Positions 56,203 through 64,000 of a stretch of 64,000 bases of DNA are shown one piece after another. Source of the stretch: Corynebacterium parakroppenstedtii (GTDB lineage: Bacteria; Actinomycetota; Actinomycetes; Mycobacteriales; Mycobacteriaceae); the NCBI RefSeq assembly GCF_019754935.1, contig NZ_JAGSOA010000001.1, positions 496,001 through 560,000 on the forward strand, written 5' to 3'. A program made the translations under genes and the position numbers. Within the stretch, counting starts at the first letter, position 1, and every line of letters begins with the position of its first letter. The notes beneath the pieces were generated by a model. The model was given only the letters and a program-made list of their open reading frames with translations. It did no database searches and had not been told where the DNA came from.

Positions 56203-57798
56203 GTGAGTCAACAAACGTGGTTCATTATCGCCATGGTGATTTATCTGCTCGCCATGCTTGCGATAGGTCTGTATTCGTTCCGCCAAACCGATGAATACGA
56301 CGATTACATGCTTGGCGGACGCGGCCTGCACCCGTTCGTCGCCGCCCTCTCCGCCGGGGCGTCGGACATGTCCGGCTGGCTCCTCATGGGGCTGCCTGGC
56401 GCCATGTACGTCTCGGGCTTCGGCCAGCTATGGATGCCCATCGGCCTCCTGATCGGCTGTTGGGCTAACTGGAAGTGGACCGCCCCACGGTTGCGTTCCT
56501 ACACGGAAATCGCAGATAACTCCATCACCATCCCGTCGTTCTTGGAAAAACGGCTCAACGACAAGAGCCATGCGCTTCGTATAGCCGCTGGCCTCATCAT
56601 TTTGGTTTTCTTCACCTTCTACGTCGCGTCAGGAATGGTGTCCGGCGGCAAGTATTTCCAGTCGACGTTCGGCGGCGACTACCTCGTCGGCATGCTGGTC
56701 ATTGCGTGTGTGACCGTTGCGTACACCTTCATCGGTGGTTTCTTGGCTGTGTCCTACACGGATACCGTCCAGGGCCTGATCATGTTCATCGCGCTGATCC
56801 TGGTCCCCACCTTCGCTTTGCTGCACATGCATGACGCCGGCTCAATCTGGACGTACCAGACCGAGCACAACTACGGCTTCCACGAAGCATTGAGCTCCAA
56901 CCCCCACTGGTTCTCCCTTTTCAACGGCGTGTCCTTCATCACCGCCATCTCAGGATTGGCATGGGGCTTGGGTTACTTCGGACAGCCACACATCATTGTC
57001 CGCTTCATGGCTCTGCGTAAGCCGTCTGAGGCACGATCCGGGCGTCGCTACGGCGTTGTGTGGATGTCCCTCTGCATCATCGGCGCAACTATGGTGGCCG
57101 TCATTGGGCCTTCCTTCTTTGGCCAGGACTCCTCAATCCACATCGACGACACTGTCAACTACGAGACGATCTTCCTGGATATGGGACAGATTTTGTTCCA
57201 CCCGCTGATCGCTGGTCTCATTTTGACGGCGGTTCTTGCGGCTATCATGTCGACGATCGCCTCTCAGCTGCTCGTTGTCTCCTCTGCGCTGGTTGAGGAC
57301 ATCTACAACGGTCTGATCAACAAGAACGCGAGCCACAAGACGTTGATCAACCTCTCACGCGCTGCTGTGATCATGGTGGCCGTCGTTGCTGCCCTGCTGG
57401 CTTTGGATCCGAACAGCCAGATCCTCAACCTGGTGTCCTTCGCCTGGGCCGGCTTCGGATCTGCGTTCGGTCCAATGGTGGTGGCCGCACTGTACTGGCG
57501 TCGTCTGAACTACCAGGGTGCGCTGGCTGGGATGGTCACTGGTGCGGTCGTGGCCTTCGTTTGGGGCCAGTGGATCGTTGACACCCCGTTCGGCAACGGA
57601 CTCTACGAGATGATCCCGGGCGTCATTTGCAGCACAATCGCTATGATCGCCGTGACCTTGGCGACGCCCAAACCTGACAAGAGCATCACCGACGGCTTCG
57701 ACGAGGCCTCCCGCCTCGCGCGCGTCGCGGAAGCCAACCCCGAGCTGAACATCGCCACAGCTCAGGAGAAGATCGAGGAAGGCAACATCAAGGCCTAG
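56203..57798 (+). CDS. putP: sodium/proline symporter
   Basis: A sodium:solute symporter family transporter of 531 residues with 12-13 membrane helices. The PutP-type signature block is visible: LGGRGLHPFVAALSAGASDMSGWLLMGLPGAMYVSG, and GLAWGLGYFGQPHIIVRFMALR. It takes up proline with sodium. The GTG at 56203-56205 is chosen because GAGGAG lies five bases upstream; the frame extends 15 codons upstream to a TTG. A strong terminator follows the gene. Confidence 0.95.
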   Translation: MSQQTWFIIAMVIYLLAMLAIGLYSFRQTDEYDDYMLGGRGLHPFVAALSAGASDMSGWLLMGLPGAMYVSGFGQLWMPIGLLIGCWANWKWTAPRLRSYTEIADNSITIPSFLEKRLNDKSHALRIAAGLIILVFFTFYVASGMVSGGKYFQSTFGGDYLVGMLVIACVTVAYTFIGGFLAVSYTDTVQGLIMFIALILVPTFALLHMHDAGSIWTYQTEHNYGFHEALSSNPHWFSLFNGVSFITAISGLAWGLGYFGQPHIIVRFMALRKPSEARSGRRYGVVWMSLCIIGATMVAVIGPSFFGQDSSIHIDDTVNYETIFLDMGQILFHPLIAGLILTAVLAAIMSTIASQLLVVSSALVEDIYNGLINKNASHKTLINLSRAAVIMVAVVAALLALDPNSQILNLVSFAWAGFGSAFGPMVVAALYWRRLNYQGALAGMVTGAVVAFVWGQWIVDTPFGNGLYEMIPGVICSTIAMIAVTLATPKPDKSITDGFDEASRLARVAEANPELNIATAQEKIEEGNIKA

Positions 57799-57818
57799 TT
57801 TTCCTTGGAACCTCACCA

Positions 57819-57856
57819 CGTGGAGTGCGTCTAAACAGACGTGCTCCACGTTTTTT
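57819..57856 (+). terminator. Intrinsic terminator of putP, overlapping the start of the HNH nuclease gene
   Basis: CGTGGAGTGCGTCT (57819-57832) pairs with AGACGTGCTCCACG (57837-57850) with one G-U pair around AAAC, followed by six T residues. It is a textbook intrinsic terminator 20 bp after putP. The GTG start of the next gene (57841-57843) lies inside the descending arm, so this gene depends on read-through or an internal start. Confidence 0.85.
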
Positions 57857-58503
57857 CATCTTCGCGTACTTATTACCACCGACGCAGGCTCAGGGTCGTC
57901 ACTCTCGTCCTGGTCGCAGGGCTTCTCGTTGTAACGATAGTCGCCATTAAGCATCGCCCGGAAACCAGCGAGCGTCGATCGTTGGACGCGCTTCTATCGT
58001 CGGCACGAATCATTGACTACCGGACCACAATTCTGGGGTATCAGCGCGATAAATTCGGCGACGGGTGGGCACGATCCCCTACCCCACAAGGAACATGGTG
58101 CACCACCCGGCAACACGTCCTTCGCGAACAGCTTGATGACATAAAAACAGCTGACACCTGCGACGTCGTCGGCGGGCGTGGACTCGACCCTTACACAGGC
58201 AAGAGCCTCACCATCGGATCTATCGACATCGACCACATCGTGCCACTCGCTGCCGCGTGGGACTTGGGTGCGGCACGGTGGTCGCGCGAGGAACGGATGA
58301 GCTTTGCCAATGACAGGAAACGGAATCTGGTGGTGACCGATTCCCATGTGAACAGGACAAAGAGCGACAAAACACCAGAAGAATGGATGCCGCCGAGCAC
58401 ACGACAAGCCTGCTGGTACGCCACCACCTACGCCAAGGTGATTGTCGCGTACGATCTCGCGCTGACTCAACGGGACGCGAGTGCCCTTCGGGAGGCCTGC
58501 TGA
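57841..58503 (+). CDS. membrane-anchored or secreted HNH endonuclease (DUF1524/GmrSD C-terminal type)
   Basis: The protein is 220 residues. An Arg-rich start is followed by one hydrophobic helix (about 19-36, VVTLVLVAGLLVVTIVAI), so the nuclease domain should face outside. The HNH motif is seen in IDIDHIVPLAAAW (about 128-140) and FANDRKRNLVVTDSHVNRTKSDKTPEEWMP. Two cysteines before and one after the motif could form disulfides. Related secreted proteins are common in actinobacteria and may act in nutrient DNA use or competition. No other plausible start exists in the frame, although this GTG lies in the putP terminator. Confidence 0.82.
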   Translation: MLHVFSSSRTYYHRRRLRVVTLVLVAGLLVVTIVAIKHRPETSERRSLDALLSSARIIDYRTTILGYQRDKFGDGWARSPTPQGTWCTTRQHVLREQLDDIKTADTCDVVGGRGLDPYTGKSLTIGSIDIDHIVPLAAAWDLGAARWSREERMSFANDRKRNLVVTDSHVNRTKSDKTPEEWMPPSTRQACWYATTYAKVIVAYDLALTQRDASALREAC

Positions 58504-58677
58504 GAAAACCAAACAGAACACCGGGCCCAGCGCATCGCCACGCCACCACGCTCAACGTCGAATCTGACTTCGTGTCATGCCATCGACCCCTCGGCCGGCC
58601 ACTATCCGCTGGCAGGTACCCTATTGACAGACGACGTATTCATTGACGACCCCTGACCCCAAAGAAAAGGACACATC

Positions 58678-59160
58678 GTGCCTGAACACTTCATGGTGCT
58701 TATCCACGTCATTGCGGCGATCATCCTGATCGGCCCTGTCATGGTAGCCACCTCACAATTCCCGAAAGCTGCACAAGCAGCGCATAACGGTGATGAGTTA
58801 GCGCGAGGCCGAGCCCAATCGCTGCACTCGATCACCAAAGCCTACGGATTGTGGTCCTTGCTCGTTCCCCTTATCGGATTTGGTACCCTCTTTACCGTCG
58901 ACGGTGCCCTCAAGAACTACTTCATCCACACCGGCATATTACTGACGGTGATCGGGTGGGGAATCCTCTTCTTCGTGATCGTTCCTAAGCAAAGGACCCT
59001 GATCGCGGACCTCAATCTTCTCGACGAGGCCGACGACATCGAACCCGACGAGGTTCCGCCCGCACAGTGGGATAAGACCCCGGGCATGCTCAACATGTTC
59101 TCCGGAATTTTCAACGCCCTGTGGGTTATCACCGCTATCTTGATGTTCTTCCGACCTTAA
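58678..59160 (+). CDS. DUF2269 integral membrane protein
   Basis: The protein is 160 residues with four membrane helices (LIHVIAAIILIGPVMVATS, LWSLLVPLIGFGTLFTV, FIHTGILLTVIGWGILFFVIV, IFNALWVITAILMF). It matches the DUF2269 family by length and pattern. Its function is unknown. The GTG start has AAAAGGACACATC upstream. A terminator follows it. Confidence 0.8.
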   Translation: MPEHFMVLIHVIAAIILIGPVMVATSQFPKAAQAAHNGDELARGRAQSLHSITKAYGLWSLLVPLIGFGTLFTVDGALKNYFIHTGILLTVIGWGILFFVIVPKQRTLIADLNLLDEADDIEPDEVPPAQWDKTPGMLNMFSGIFNALWVITAILMFFRP

Positions 59161-59192
59161 GTCGTTGACGCCACAGGACGTATAACTGCGAA

Positions 59193-59231
59193 GAGGCCGA
59201 CAGCGCAATGCTGCCGGCCTCCATTTGTTTT
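59193..59231 (+). terminator. Terminator between convergent DUF2269 and DEAD-box helicase genes
   Basis: GAGGCCG-A-CAGC (59193-59204) pairs with GCTG-C-CGGCCTC (59210-59221), followed by a T-rich stretch CATTTGTTTT. It lies 32 bp past the DUF2269 stop and 44 bp from the helicase stop, and could serve both strands. Confidence 0.75.
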
Positions 59232-59274
59232 ATTACTGGTTCAGGGCGGGGTTTAATCCCTCCCAATCGCCGGT

Positions 59275-61716
59275 TTAGTACCGGTCGTCGCGACTACGCC
59301 CACGAAAACCGCGGTCATTGAAGCCACGGCCGCCTCGGCCATTCCAATCCCGGCCACTACGGTTCCGATCATTGCGGCCCCCATCACGACGATCGTTGCG
59401 ACCACCGTCGCGGCGTCGGTCTCCACGATCCCATGAATCGCGTCCACCGCGACCACGATCATCACGGCCCCGATCGTCACGACCACGCCCACGGAATCCA
59501 CGGTCGTTGAAACCACGACCACCATCACGACCACGTGAACGACGGTCACCATGACCGCGATCATTGAATCGGCCGCCGCGACGATCACCCGACTGGCGAT
59601 CCCGCTTATGCGCACCCGGCCGTCCCGCTGGCGCACCCGGATCCGGCTCAATCTTGATGAGCTGGCCGGACACACGCGTGTCCTCCAACGCCTCAAAGAC
59701 CTCCATCGGCAAATCCGCAGGGAGCTCAACCAAGGAGTGCTCCGGGAAGATCGAAATCTTACCGAAATCACGGGAGTTGAGGCCGCCCTCATTCGCGATG
59801 GCACCCACGATGGCACCAGGCCGAACCTGCTGACGCTTACCCACCGCGATCTTGTACACAGCCATTTCTTTACCCGTGCGATCAGTGAACCGCGGGGGTT
59901 CCTTGCCACTGAAGCGCTCGTTCAGACTACGGGTATCGGGCTCGCGGTCATTCCTGCGGCCTCGTCGATCATTACGACGATCGTTACGTCGGATGGTGTC
60001 TTCCTTCAACAGGAATTCGTCACCCGATTGCGATTGGGTTGCGAGCGCAGCAGCAATATCTGCCAGCGGTGTTTCGTGCTCCTCGGCGTAGGAGTTGATC
60101 AGGCCACGGAACAAATCAACCTGCGGATCTGCCAAGGACTCCGTGATCGACTGCGCAAACTTCGCCTTGCGGGTCTCGTTGACCTCATCAACCGTCGGCA
60201 ATTGCATTTCCTCAATCGAGGACTTGGTTGCACGCTCGATGGACCGCAACAAACGACGCTCACGCGGGGTTACGAACAAAATCGCCTCACCGGAGCGCCC
60301 CGCACGGCCGGTACGCCCAATACGGTGCACATAGGACTCCGTATCGTGCGGAATGTCATAGTTGACGACGTGGGAAATGCGCTCGACATCCAAGCCACGA
60401 GCGGCCACATCCGTCGCAACCAGAATGTCCAGGCGACCGTCACGCAACTGATCGACGGTCCGCTCACGCTGATTCTGCGCCATGTCGCCATTAATCGCGG
60501 CGGCAGAGAACCCGCGGGCACGAAGCTTCTCCGCGAGCTCCTCAGTATTCTGCTTCGTCCGCGCGAACATGATCATCGCATCGAACTCGGTGACCTCGAG
60601 GATACGGGTCAACGCGTCCAGCTTGTAATGGTGATTGACCAGCAAATACTGCTGGTGGATGTTGTCCGCCGTGCGCTGTTGCGATTTAATCGTGACTTCG
60701 CGCGGATCCTCCAGGTACTGCTTTGACAACCGACGGATCGACGCCGGCATCGTCGCAGAGAACAACGCCGTCTGCTTATGTTCCGGAGTATCAGCGAGAA
60801 TACGCTCAACGTCCTCCTGGAAACCCATGTTGAGCATCTCATCGGCCTCATCCAAGACGAGGTATTTGAGCTCGGAAAGATCCAGGCTGCCGCGCTCCAG
60901 ATGGTCGATCACGCGACCGGGCGTACCCACCACAATGTGGGCTCCACGCCGCAACCCCGACAGCTGAATGCCATACGACTGACCACCATAAATCGGGAGG
61001 ACATGCACACCACCCAAATGGTCAGCGAACTCCTGAAACGCATCCGCCACCTGCAGCGCAAGCTCACGCGTCGGCGACAACACCAATGCCTGGGGCTTCT
61101 TCTGCGAGCGGTCCAACCGCGACAGGATCGGCAGCGCAAAAGCAGCCGTCTTACCGGTACCGGTCTGAGCTAAGCCGACAACATCCCGCCCCTGAGCGAG
61201 GATCGGAATCGTGGCCGCCTGAATAGGCGACGGGGTCTCGAATCCGACCTTTTTCACAGCACGGACGACGTCATCGCTCAAGTCAAGATCGTCGAAAGAC
61301 GGACCCTCGTCTTTGTCATCATCGGTGTCCGTTGATGCATCTTTGGCCGACGTTTCTTTGTCCGAGGCGTCCTGATCGGACGTGCTCTCCTGCTCAGGCG
61401 CATACTCCGCACGGGTTTCGTCACCGCCGTTTTCAGTCGAAGCGGTGTGTGCCTCATCCCCACTATCTGCCACGTCTGAGCTCGTCGTCGGCTCAGACTT
61501 ATCCTTCGAATCATCCACCGAATCAGCGGAGATCACGTCGTCCAACGTCAACGCATCATCCTCAGCGCCGCGTTGCTCATCCACATTCTCATTCACACTC
61601 ATGTCAGTGCCCTGCGTCGGGCCTTCACTCTCATTTCCCATTGCGGAGCTTGCGCTCTCGCCTCCCTTAACGGAGTTTGTCTCAAAGTCGATCGGGGTGG
61701 TGGGCTCGTCAGCCAT
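59275..61716 (-). CDS. deaD: DEAD-box RNA helicase (DeaD/CsdA-like) with RGG tail
   Basis: The protein is 813 residues. Residues 1-138 are an acidic, Ser/Thr/Asp/Glu-rich disordered extension. The helicase core follows: Q motif FETPSPIQAATIP, Walker A AQTGTGKTAA, DEAD in LVLDEADEMLNMGF (289-292), SAT in LFSATMP, and HRIGRTGRAG. Then come a dimerisation region and a DbpA-like RNA-binding domain (VGAIANEGGLNSRDFGKISIF). The last ~115 residues are Arg/Gly/Asp-rich with two copies of GRGFNDRGFRGR. It probably remodels rRNA and mRNA, with roles in ribosome assembly and cold. A 604-bp gene-free region precedes it. Confidence 0.94.
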   Translation of the reverse strand: MADEPTTPIDFETNSVKGGESASSAMGNESEGPTQGTDMSVNENVDEQRGAEDDALTLDDVISADSVDDSKDKSEPTTSSDVADSGDEAHTASTENGGDETRAEYAPEQESTSDQDASDKETSAKDASTDTDDDKDEGPSFDDLDLSDDVVRAVKKVGFETPSPIQAATIPILAQGRDVVGLAQTGTGKTAAFALPILSRLDRSQKKPQALVLSPTRELALQVADAFQEFADHLGGVHVLPIYGGQSYGIQLSGLRRGAHIVVGTPGRVIDHLERGSLDLSELKYLVLDEADEMLNMGFQEDVERILADTPEHKQTALFSATMPASIRRLSKQYLEDPREVTIKSQQRTADNIHQQYLLVNHHYKLDALTRILEVTEFDAMIMFARTKQNTEELAEKLRARGFSAAAINGDMAQNQRERTVDQLRDGRLDILVATDVAARGLDVERISHVVNYDIPHDTESYVHRIGRTGRAGRSGEAILFVTPRERRLLRSIERATKSSIEEMQLPTVDEVNETRKAKFAQSITESLADPQVDLFRGLINSYAEEHETPLADIAAALATQSQSGDEFLLKEDTIRRNDRRNDRRGRRNDREPDTRSLNERFSGKEPPRFTDRTGKEMAVYKIAVGKRQQVRPGAIVGAIANEGGLNSRDFGKISIFPEHSLVELPADLPMEVFEALEDTRVSGQLIKIEPDPGAPAGRPGAHKRDRQSGDRRGGRFNDRGHGDRRSRGRDGGRGFNDRGFRGRGRDDRGRDDRGRGGRDSWDRGDRRRDGGRNDRRDGGRNDRNRSGRDWNGRGGRGFNDRGFRGRSRDDRY

Positions 61717-62320
61717 ATATTTTTACCCATCTATTTTCTGCCCGACATATCCGTTTCAACGCTCACATCCAACGCGCGTAACTTCATCGGAGGCCATCAC
61801 TGGTGAACTCTCAACCAGGCTGGACACTCAACCGCACTTCGTCAACAGCTTTCACACTCGACTTCCACCACAGCGCTCTGCCGCGTTCACCCGAGGGTCA
61901 CCCGAGAGCGCAAAAGATCGCAACAGTAGTAAGGGGAAGAGGGTCAGCGTCGACAAGAAGTAGAACGGTGAACACTGGTCAGAGGTTCACGGGTGAGGAC
62001 GTAACGGTATTCGTCGGTACTCAACAACGTTTCACATCACAATAGCCACTTGTTGGTCACAGGCTGTCTCAACAGCAACGACGACAAGCAGCTATCACAC
62101 TCCCACGGGCGGACCTTGTGAAGTCATCCCGTCGGAACCCAAACGCAGGTAAGGCAGGTGCCTATTCGCAAGAATCGTGGGCTCCAGCCGGTGCGCTCAG
62201 TCCCCAACAGGTTACGCGTCCGGCCAGAAAAAAGCGATTCGACCTGGTGGCTCGGCTTGATGGTGAAGCATGGTGGCCCGGTCTAGTGGCTGGGCGCGGC
62301 CACTCAGGCGGCTAGGCCCG
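61717..62320. other. Gene-free region upstream of the DEAD-box helicase
   Basis: This 604-bp region separates two minus-strand genes. Short open frames on the plus strand have no ribosome binding site or recognisable protein features. It may hold a long 5' leader of the helicase gene, as is common for cold-responsive helicases, and the end of the upstream transporter transcript. I see no clear terminator with a T-run. Confidence 0.5.
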
Positions 62321-63577
62321 TTAAACCACCGTCATCGGGTAGATCAGCAGCAAGAGCGGGGCGATCACGCCCATAGAAATCGCCAAGCTCAGCAGTAAAC
62401 GGAAGGTCCTATTCTGCTTCTCCTCCTGCACCTGGGCGACGACCAAGGTGCCGGCAACGTGCACAGGGTTAACCACCATCAACGCCGCCGGCGCGGCAAT
62501 CGCGGCAATCACCCACGTCATATGCTCGTTCCCCGGGAACGAAGACATCGCAATCGGCAACGCAAGCCCCAACACGCTCAACGTCGAGGATTCAATATTG
62601 CACAACAGGGTGGTCAAGTAGACGATCGCGGCCAGGAGCAGGGCCGAGCTACCGATAGACAACATGCCATGCTGGATCGAATCCATCGTGCCAATGTGCT
62701 TCATGACGCCCAGGTACGTCAGCAAACCAGTCAACAGGATGATGGCATTCCACGGCACCGTCTTCAGCAGGGCCTTCTCCGGCGGGTTAAAGACCAACTG
62801 CAAAATGACGACCATCGCCATCGCGGTCAATCCAACATCCCAACCGAAGGCAATCACGCAGACCACAAACATGATCAAGGCGAGGCCCGAGCACATTGCA
62901 TAAACAGGCCGTTCCACGGCGTCGTCGGCCGCGCCTTCGACGACCTGCTCAGGCTTCAAATTCGCACGGGCACGGCCCCACTTCGTCGCGGTGAAAATAA
63001 CCTGGAGCACAGCCACGGCAACCACTGCTGTCACCATCGCGACGGCCCAGACGCCCCACTTGGAATAGGACACATTATGATCCGCAGCGATCGAACTAAT
63101 CAGAGCGCCGACGGGGTTCAACGGCGACGGCCCCGCCATATTCGCCCCGATAATCACAGCGAGCTCGTTGATAAAGAACATGTGGCGCGTTCGCGACGAC
63201 ACATAGGCCACCATCGGCACCAATAGCGCAATCGGTGCGGTAGCAAACGCGCCCGCCGTCGATAGCGCAGCGCCCAAAATGAACACTGCCCAGGGCAACA
63301 CGTAAACCCGGTCCCCTACGACGTCGAAAATTTTGACTATCAACCACGTCAAGGCGCCCGACTCTTTCATATGGGCAAAGAGCAGTGAAACACCGGCAAT
63401 CAGGACGACAAGTTTGCCGTCGAAAAACTCGAAAACTTGCTTGGCATCAACCCCCGCGATCACGGCGAGAGGAAGTGTGGCAGCAAGGGCCAAGATACCG
63501 ATATTCAGCTTCTTACTGATGGCCAGTAAGAACACAAGAACCAGGAGTATCAACGAAAGTAGCTGGTCAAAGGGCAT
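62321..63577 (-). CDS. SLC13/MatC-type dicarboxylate transporter
   Basis: The protein is 418 residues with about 11-12 membrane helices. It resembles the ion transporter superfamily members with the MatC N-terminal domain (LLSLILLVLVFLLAISKKLNIGILALAATLPLAVIAGVDAKQVFEFFDG). There is a conserved GANMAGPSPLNPVGAL block and a C-terminal half NIESSTLSVLGLALPIAMS. The family takes up malonate or other dicarboxylates; the true substrate is unknown. GGAAGG precedes the ATG. It is divergent from the lipoprotein gene. Confidence 0.85.
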   Translation of the reverse strand: MPFDQLLSLILLVLVFLLAISKKLNIGILALAATLPLAVIAGVDAKQVFEFFDGKLVVLIAGVSLLFAHMKESGALTWLIVKIFDVVGDRVYVLPWAVFILGAALSTAGAFATAPIALLVPMVAYVSSRTRHMFFINELAVIIGANMAGPSPLNPVGALISSIAADHNVSYSKWGVWAVAMVTAVVAVAVLQVIFTATKWGRARANLKPEQVVEGAADDAVERPVYAMCSGLALIMFVVCVIAFGWDVGLTAMAMVVILQLVFNPPEKALLKTVPWNAIILLTGLLTYLGVMKHIGTMDSIQHGMLSIGSSALLLAAIVYLTTLLCNIESSTLSVLGLALPIAMSSFPGNEHMTWVIAAIAAPAALMVVNPVHVAGTLVVAQVQEEKQNRTFRLLLSLAISMGVIAPLLLLIYPMTVV

Positions 63578-63767
63578 GAGCGATACCTTCCATCCGTGCG
63601 CTCCAAGTCAGGGGTGAGCGGGTATCACAGACGTGCCACTGAAACCAGTAGCTGTAAGCGCGGACTTCGGGGCATCCTCCGTGAACTTCCCACGGTTCTC
63701 TTGTAACGGTACGCTCGAGTGAGTGCGATCCATTAAATCCGACTCCATTACATCAACAGATACCACC

Positions 63768-64000
63768 ATGTCAACTGGCCAACAGGCCCCCATTCGAGGG
63801 CCCGAGTACCGACGCACGCCGCTGCGAGTGCTCGCCGCAGGTGGCTGTGCCATCGCTCTGTGTGGTGTCGTCACCGGGTGTTCCTCAAACTCGGACGACG
63901 ACAACTCCACCAGCGTTGTCACGTCGACGTCGACCAGGACTGCTGCTCCGTCGGCACAAAAGAGCCCTGCCCCATCGGAGGACAATGGCGAGGGCCCCTC
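63768..64000 (+). CDS. lipoprotein (3' end outside window)
   Basis: About 77 codons are visible. The N-terminus has an Arg pair, a hydrophobic stretch LRVLAAGGCAIALCGVV and a lipobox VTGC with the lipidated cysteine at residue 38, followed by a Ser/Asp/Thr-rich linker (SSNSDDDNSTSVVTSTSTR). This marks a secreted, lipid-anchored protein. The functional domain lies outside the window. No strong ribosome binding site precedes the ATG, so the start is tentative. The longer open frame on the opposite strand is a shadow. Confidence 0.75.
   Translation, partial: MSTGQQAPIRGPEYRRTPLRVLAAGGCAIALCGVVTGCSSNSDDDNSTSVVTSTSTRTAAPSAQKSPAPSEDNGEGP

Noticed and set aside
62118..62315. Plus-strand open frame upstream of the transporter end
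   Set aside because: Short, no ribosome binding site, and no protein features.
63608..63985. Minus-strand open frame at the right edge
   Set aside because: The plus strand encodes a clear lipoprotein signal with a lipobox over the same bases.

Overview
The window is a stretch of chromosome from a high-GC Gram-positive actinobacterium, almost certainly a Corynebacterium or close relative. The evidence is the gene order: cysteine desulfurase, etfA, etfB, a THUMP-like methyltransferase, a Nudix hydrolase, an ABC ATPase, glgE, glgB, nucS, a DUF2550 gene, the atp operon, a WecA-like transferase, a Sua5 gene, prmC, prfA, rho, thrB, hom, lysA and argS. From memory this is the conserved corynebacterial core order, here read in reverse. 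Other actinobacterial signs are the GlgE maltosyltransferase, NucS mismatch endonuclease, hom-thrB without an intervening thrC, and long Arg/Asp/Asn/Gly-rich tails on Rho and the DEAD-box helicase. I did not compute base composition and do not name a species.

Layout. 1-6.7 kb (minus): a cysteine desulfurase cut by the window edge, the electron transfer flavoprotein pair, a methyltransferase, a Nudix hydrolase and an ABC ATPase. 6.9-11.2 kb (plus): glgE and glgB, which extend and branch alpha-glucan from maltose-1-phosphate. 11.2-14.7 kb: a thioredoxin-fold protein without cysteines, a small thiamine-binding-type protein, methylmalonyl-CoA epimerase, nucS and a DUF2550 membrane protein. 14.8-24.2 kb (minus): the complete F1Fo ATP synthase operon atpBEFHAGDC, preceded by a small membrane protein and a WecA-type sugar-phosphate transferase. 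24.2-29.4 kb (minus): Sua5-type protein, prmC, prfA and rho, all concerned with translation or transcription termination.

29.9-37.4 kb: a plus-strand acyl-CoA synthetase, then the minus-strand amino acid genes thrB, hom, lysA and argS. 37.7-41.1 kb (plus): a lutABC L-lactate oxidation cassette followed by tRNA-Arg(CCG). 41.1-46.5 kb is accessory: an orphan HicB-like protein, a Dcu dicarboxylate transporter, a cytochrome-b561-like membrane protein with an Ala-Pro-Gly-Lys repeat domain, a DUF2188 protein and a sirtuin. 46.5-55.9 kb (minus): a HAD phosphatase and, upstream of it, a tightly packed four-gene block of SNF2 helicase, SWIM zinc-finger protein, Mre11/SbcD-like phosphoesterase and Rad50/SbcC-like ATPase. 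56.2-64 kb: putP, an anchored HNH nuclease, a DUF2269 membrane protein, a large RGG-tailed DEAD-box helicase, a MatC/SLC13-type transporter and the start of a lipoprotein.

The most interesting items are: the SNF2-SWIM-SbcD-SbcC block, which looks like one DNA-processing operon; two strong terminator hairpins that physically contain the start codon of the next gene (at 1.1 and 57.8 kb); two cases of short direct repeats that duplicate the stop-codon region of a gene (nucS and lysA); and three proteins with very long disordered repeat segments. I saw no CRISPR array, insertion sequence, prophage or rRNA.
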